Shown here one piece after another: positions 63,948 to 64,000 of a DNA stretch of 64,000 bases. Position numbers and translations under genes: made by a program. Position 1 is the first letter of the stretch. Each line of letters opens with the position of its first letter. Source of the DNA: Neoechinorhynchus agilis (taxonomy: Eukaryota > Acanthocephala); contig CM121342.1 of the NCBI GenBank assembly GCA_051530055.1, positions 186,001-250,000 on the forward strand. Direction: 5' to 3'. Below the pieces are notes generated by a model that was not told the origin of the DNA, did not search any database, and saw nothing but the letters and a program-made list of their open reading frames with translations.

Positions 63948-63949
63948 CA
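62091..63949 (+). rRNA. 18S rRNA, full length
   Basis: Starts tatctggttgatcgtgcaag. Internal hallmarks are gtgccagcagccgcggtaat (62650), ggaattgacggaggggcaca (63268), gtacacaccgcccgtcgcta (63778) and the end aggtgaacctgcggaaggat (63925). The 3' end, ggatcatca, is at 63949. The length of 1859 nt is normal for a metazoan. The 5' terminus differs from the near-universal tacctggttgatcctgccag at several positions, including the CCAG half of helix 1. The rest looks intact. Confidence 0.95.
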
Positions 63950-64000
63950 GAGAGATAGGTAGCACCTTCAAAAGTGTTGCCACACACATAACACGCGTGC
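63950..64000 (+). other. ITS1, start
   Basis: The 51 bp that follow the 18S 3' end. The window ends here. Confidence 0.8.

Noticed and set aside
58411-64000. Assignment to a named species such as a trichinellid nematode
   Set aside because: The 18S fits a nematode or other ecdysozoan in general, but I cannot verify a species-level match without a search.

Overview
The window is eukaryotic, repetitive DNA from a ribosomal-DNA neighbourhood, probably of an invertebrate. Both strands carry rRNA genes or rRNA pseudogenes. Between them lies a dense nest of non-LTR retrotransposons of the R2/R4 type, which encode a restriction-like endonuclease (RLE). There are also Penelope-like elements (PLEs) with GIY-YIG endonucleases and hammerhead-type motifs, a CR1/jockey-like LINE remnant, and several satellites. 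I found no host protein gene and no tRNA. The rRNA and element mix would fit a nematode or another ecdysozoan, but I cannot name the species.

Layout. 1-1545: satellite of about 122 bp. 1546-3045: PLE. 3046-6152: two RLE-element copies, one of them lacking RT. About 5.33-36.11 kb: a tandem duplication of a unit of about 15.2-15.6 kb (A ~5330-20920, B ~20920-36110). Each unit holds, in order: an RT-less R2 derivative ending in a 33-bp piece of 28S; a dispersed repeat; a PLE fragment; a ~455-bp satellite; two minus-strand R2-like copies; a ~135-bp satellite; a CR1-like remnant; and two plus-strand R2-like copies. 36.11-41.80 kb: a minus-strand rDNA unit (18S fragment, ITS1, 5.8S, ITS2, 5' 28S) with an R2-like element in its 28S at the R2 site. 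41.8-43.3 kb: tandem repeat with a small ORF, and a PLE remnant. 43.4-46.1 kb: R2-like element followed by 28S. 46.1-51.0 kb: mixed fragments and satellite. 51.0-52.3 kb: an R2-like copy with scrambled domain order. 52.37-58.4 kb: two R2-like elements joined head to head, each with 28S at its 3' end. 58.4-64.0 kb: the 28S 3' end, an intergenic spacer with candidate Pol I promoters and ~129-bp repeats, a full-length 18S, and the start of ITS1.

How it fits together. Most RLE elements sit next to the 28S sequence that starts tagccaaatg, the strand just downstream of the classical R2 cleavage site. Several 3' ends share an AATAAA-like tail, so one R2-site-specific lineage probably produced most of the cluster. 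No copy has one uninterrupted reading frame. Several have lost the RT but kept zinc fingers and RLE, so they would need another element's RT in trans. Deletions, a scrambled copy, an inverted pair and a tandem duplication point to repeated breakage and repair at R2 sites, with some short conversion between copies. One 383-bp stretch of unit A looks like a corrupted consensus and should not be trusted.
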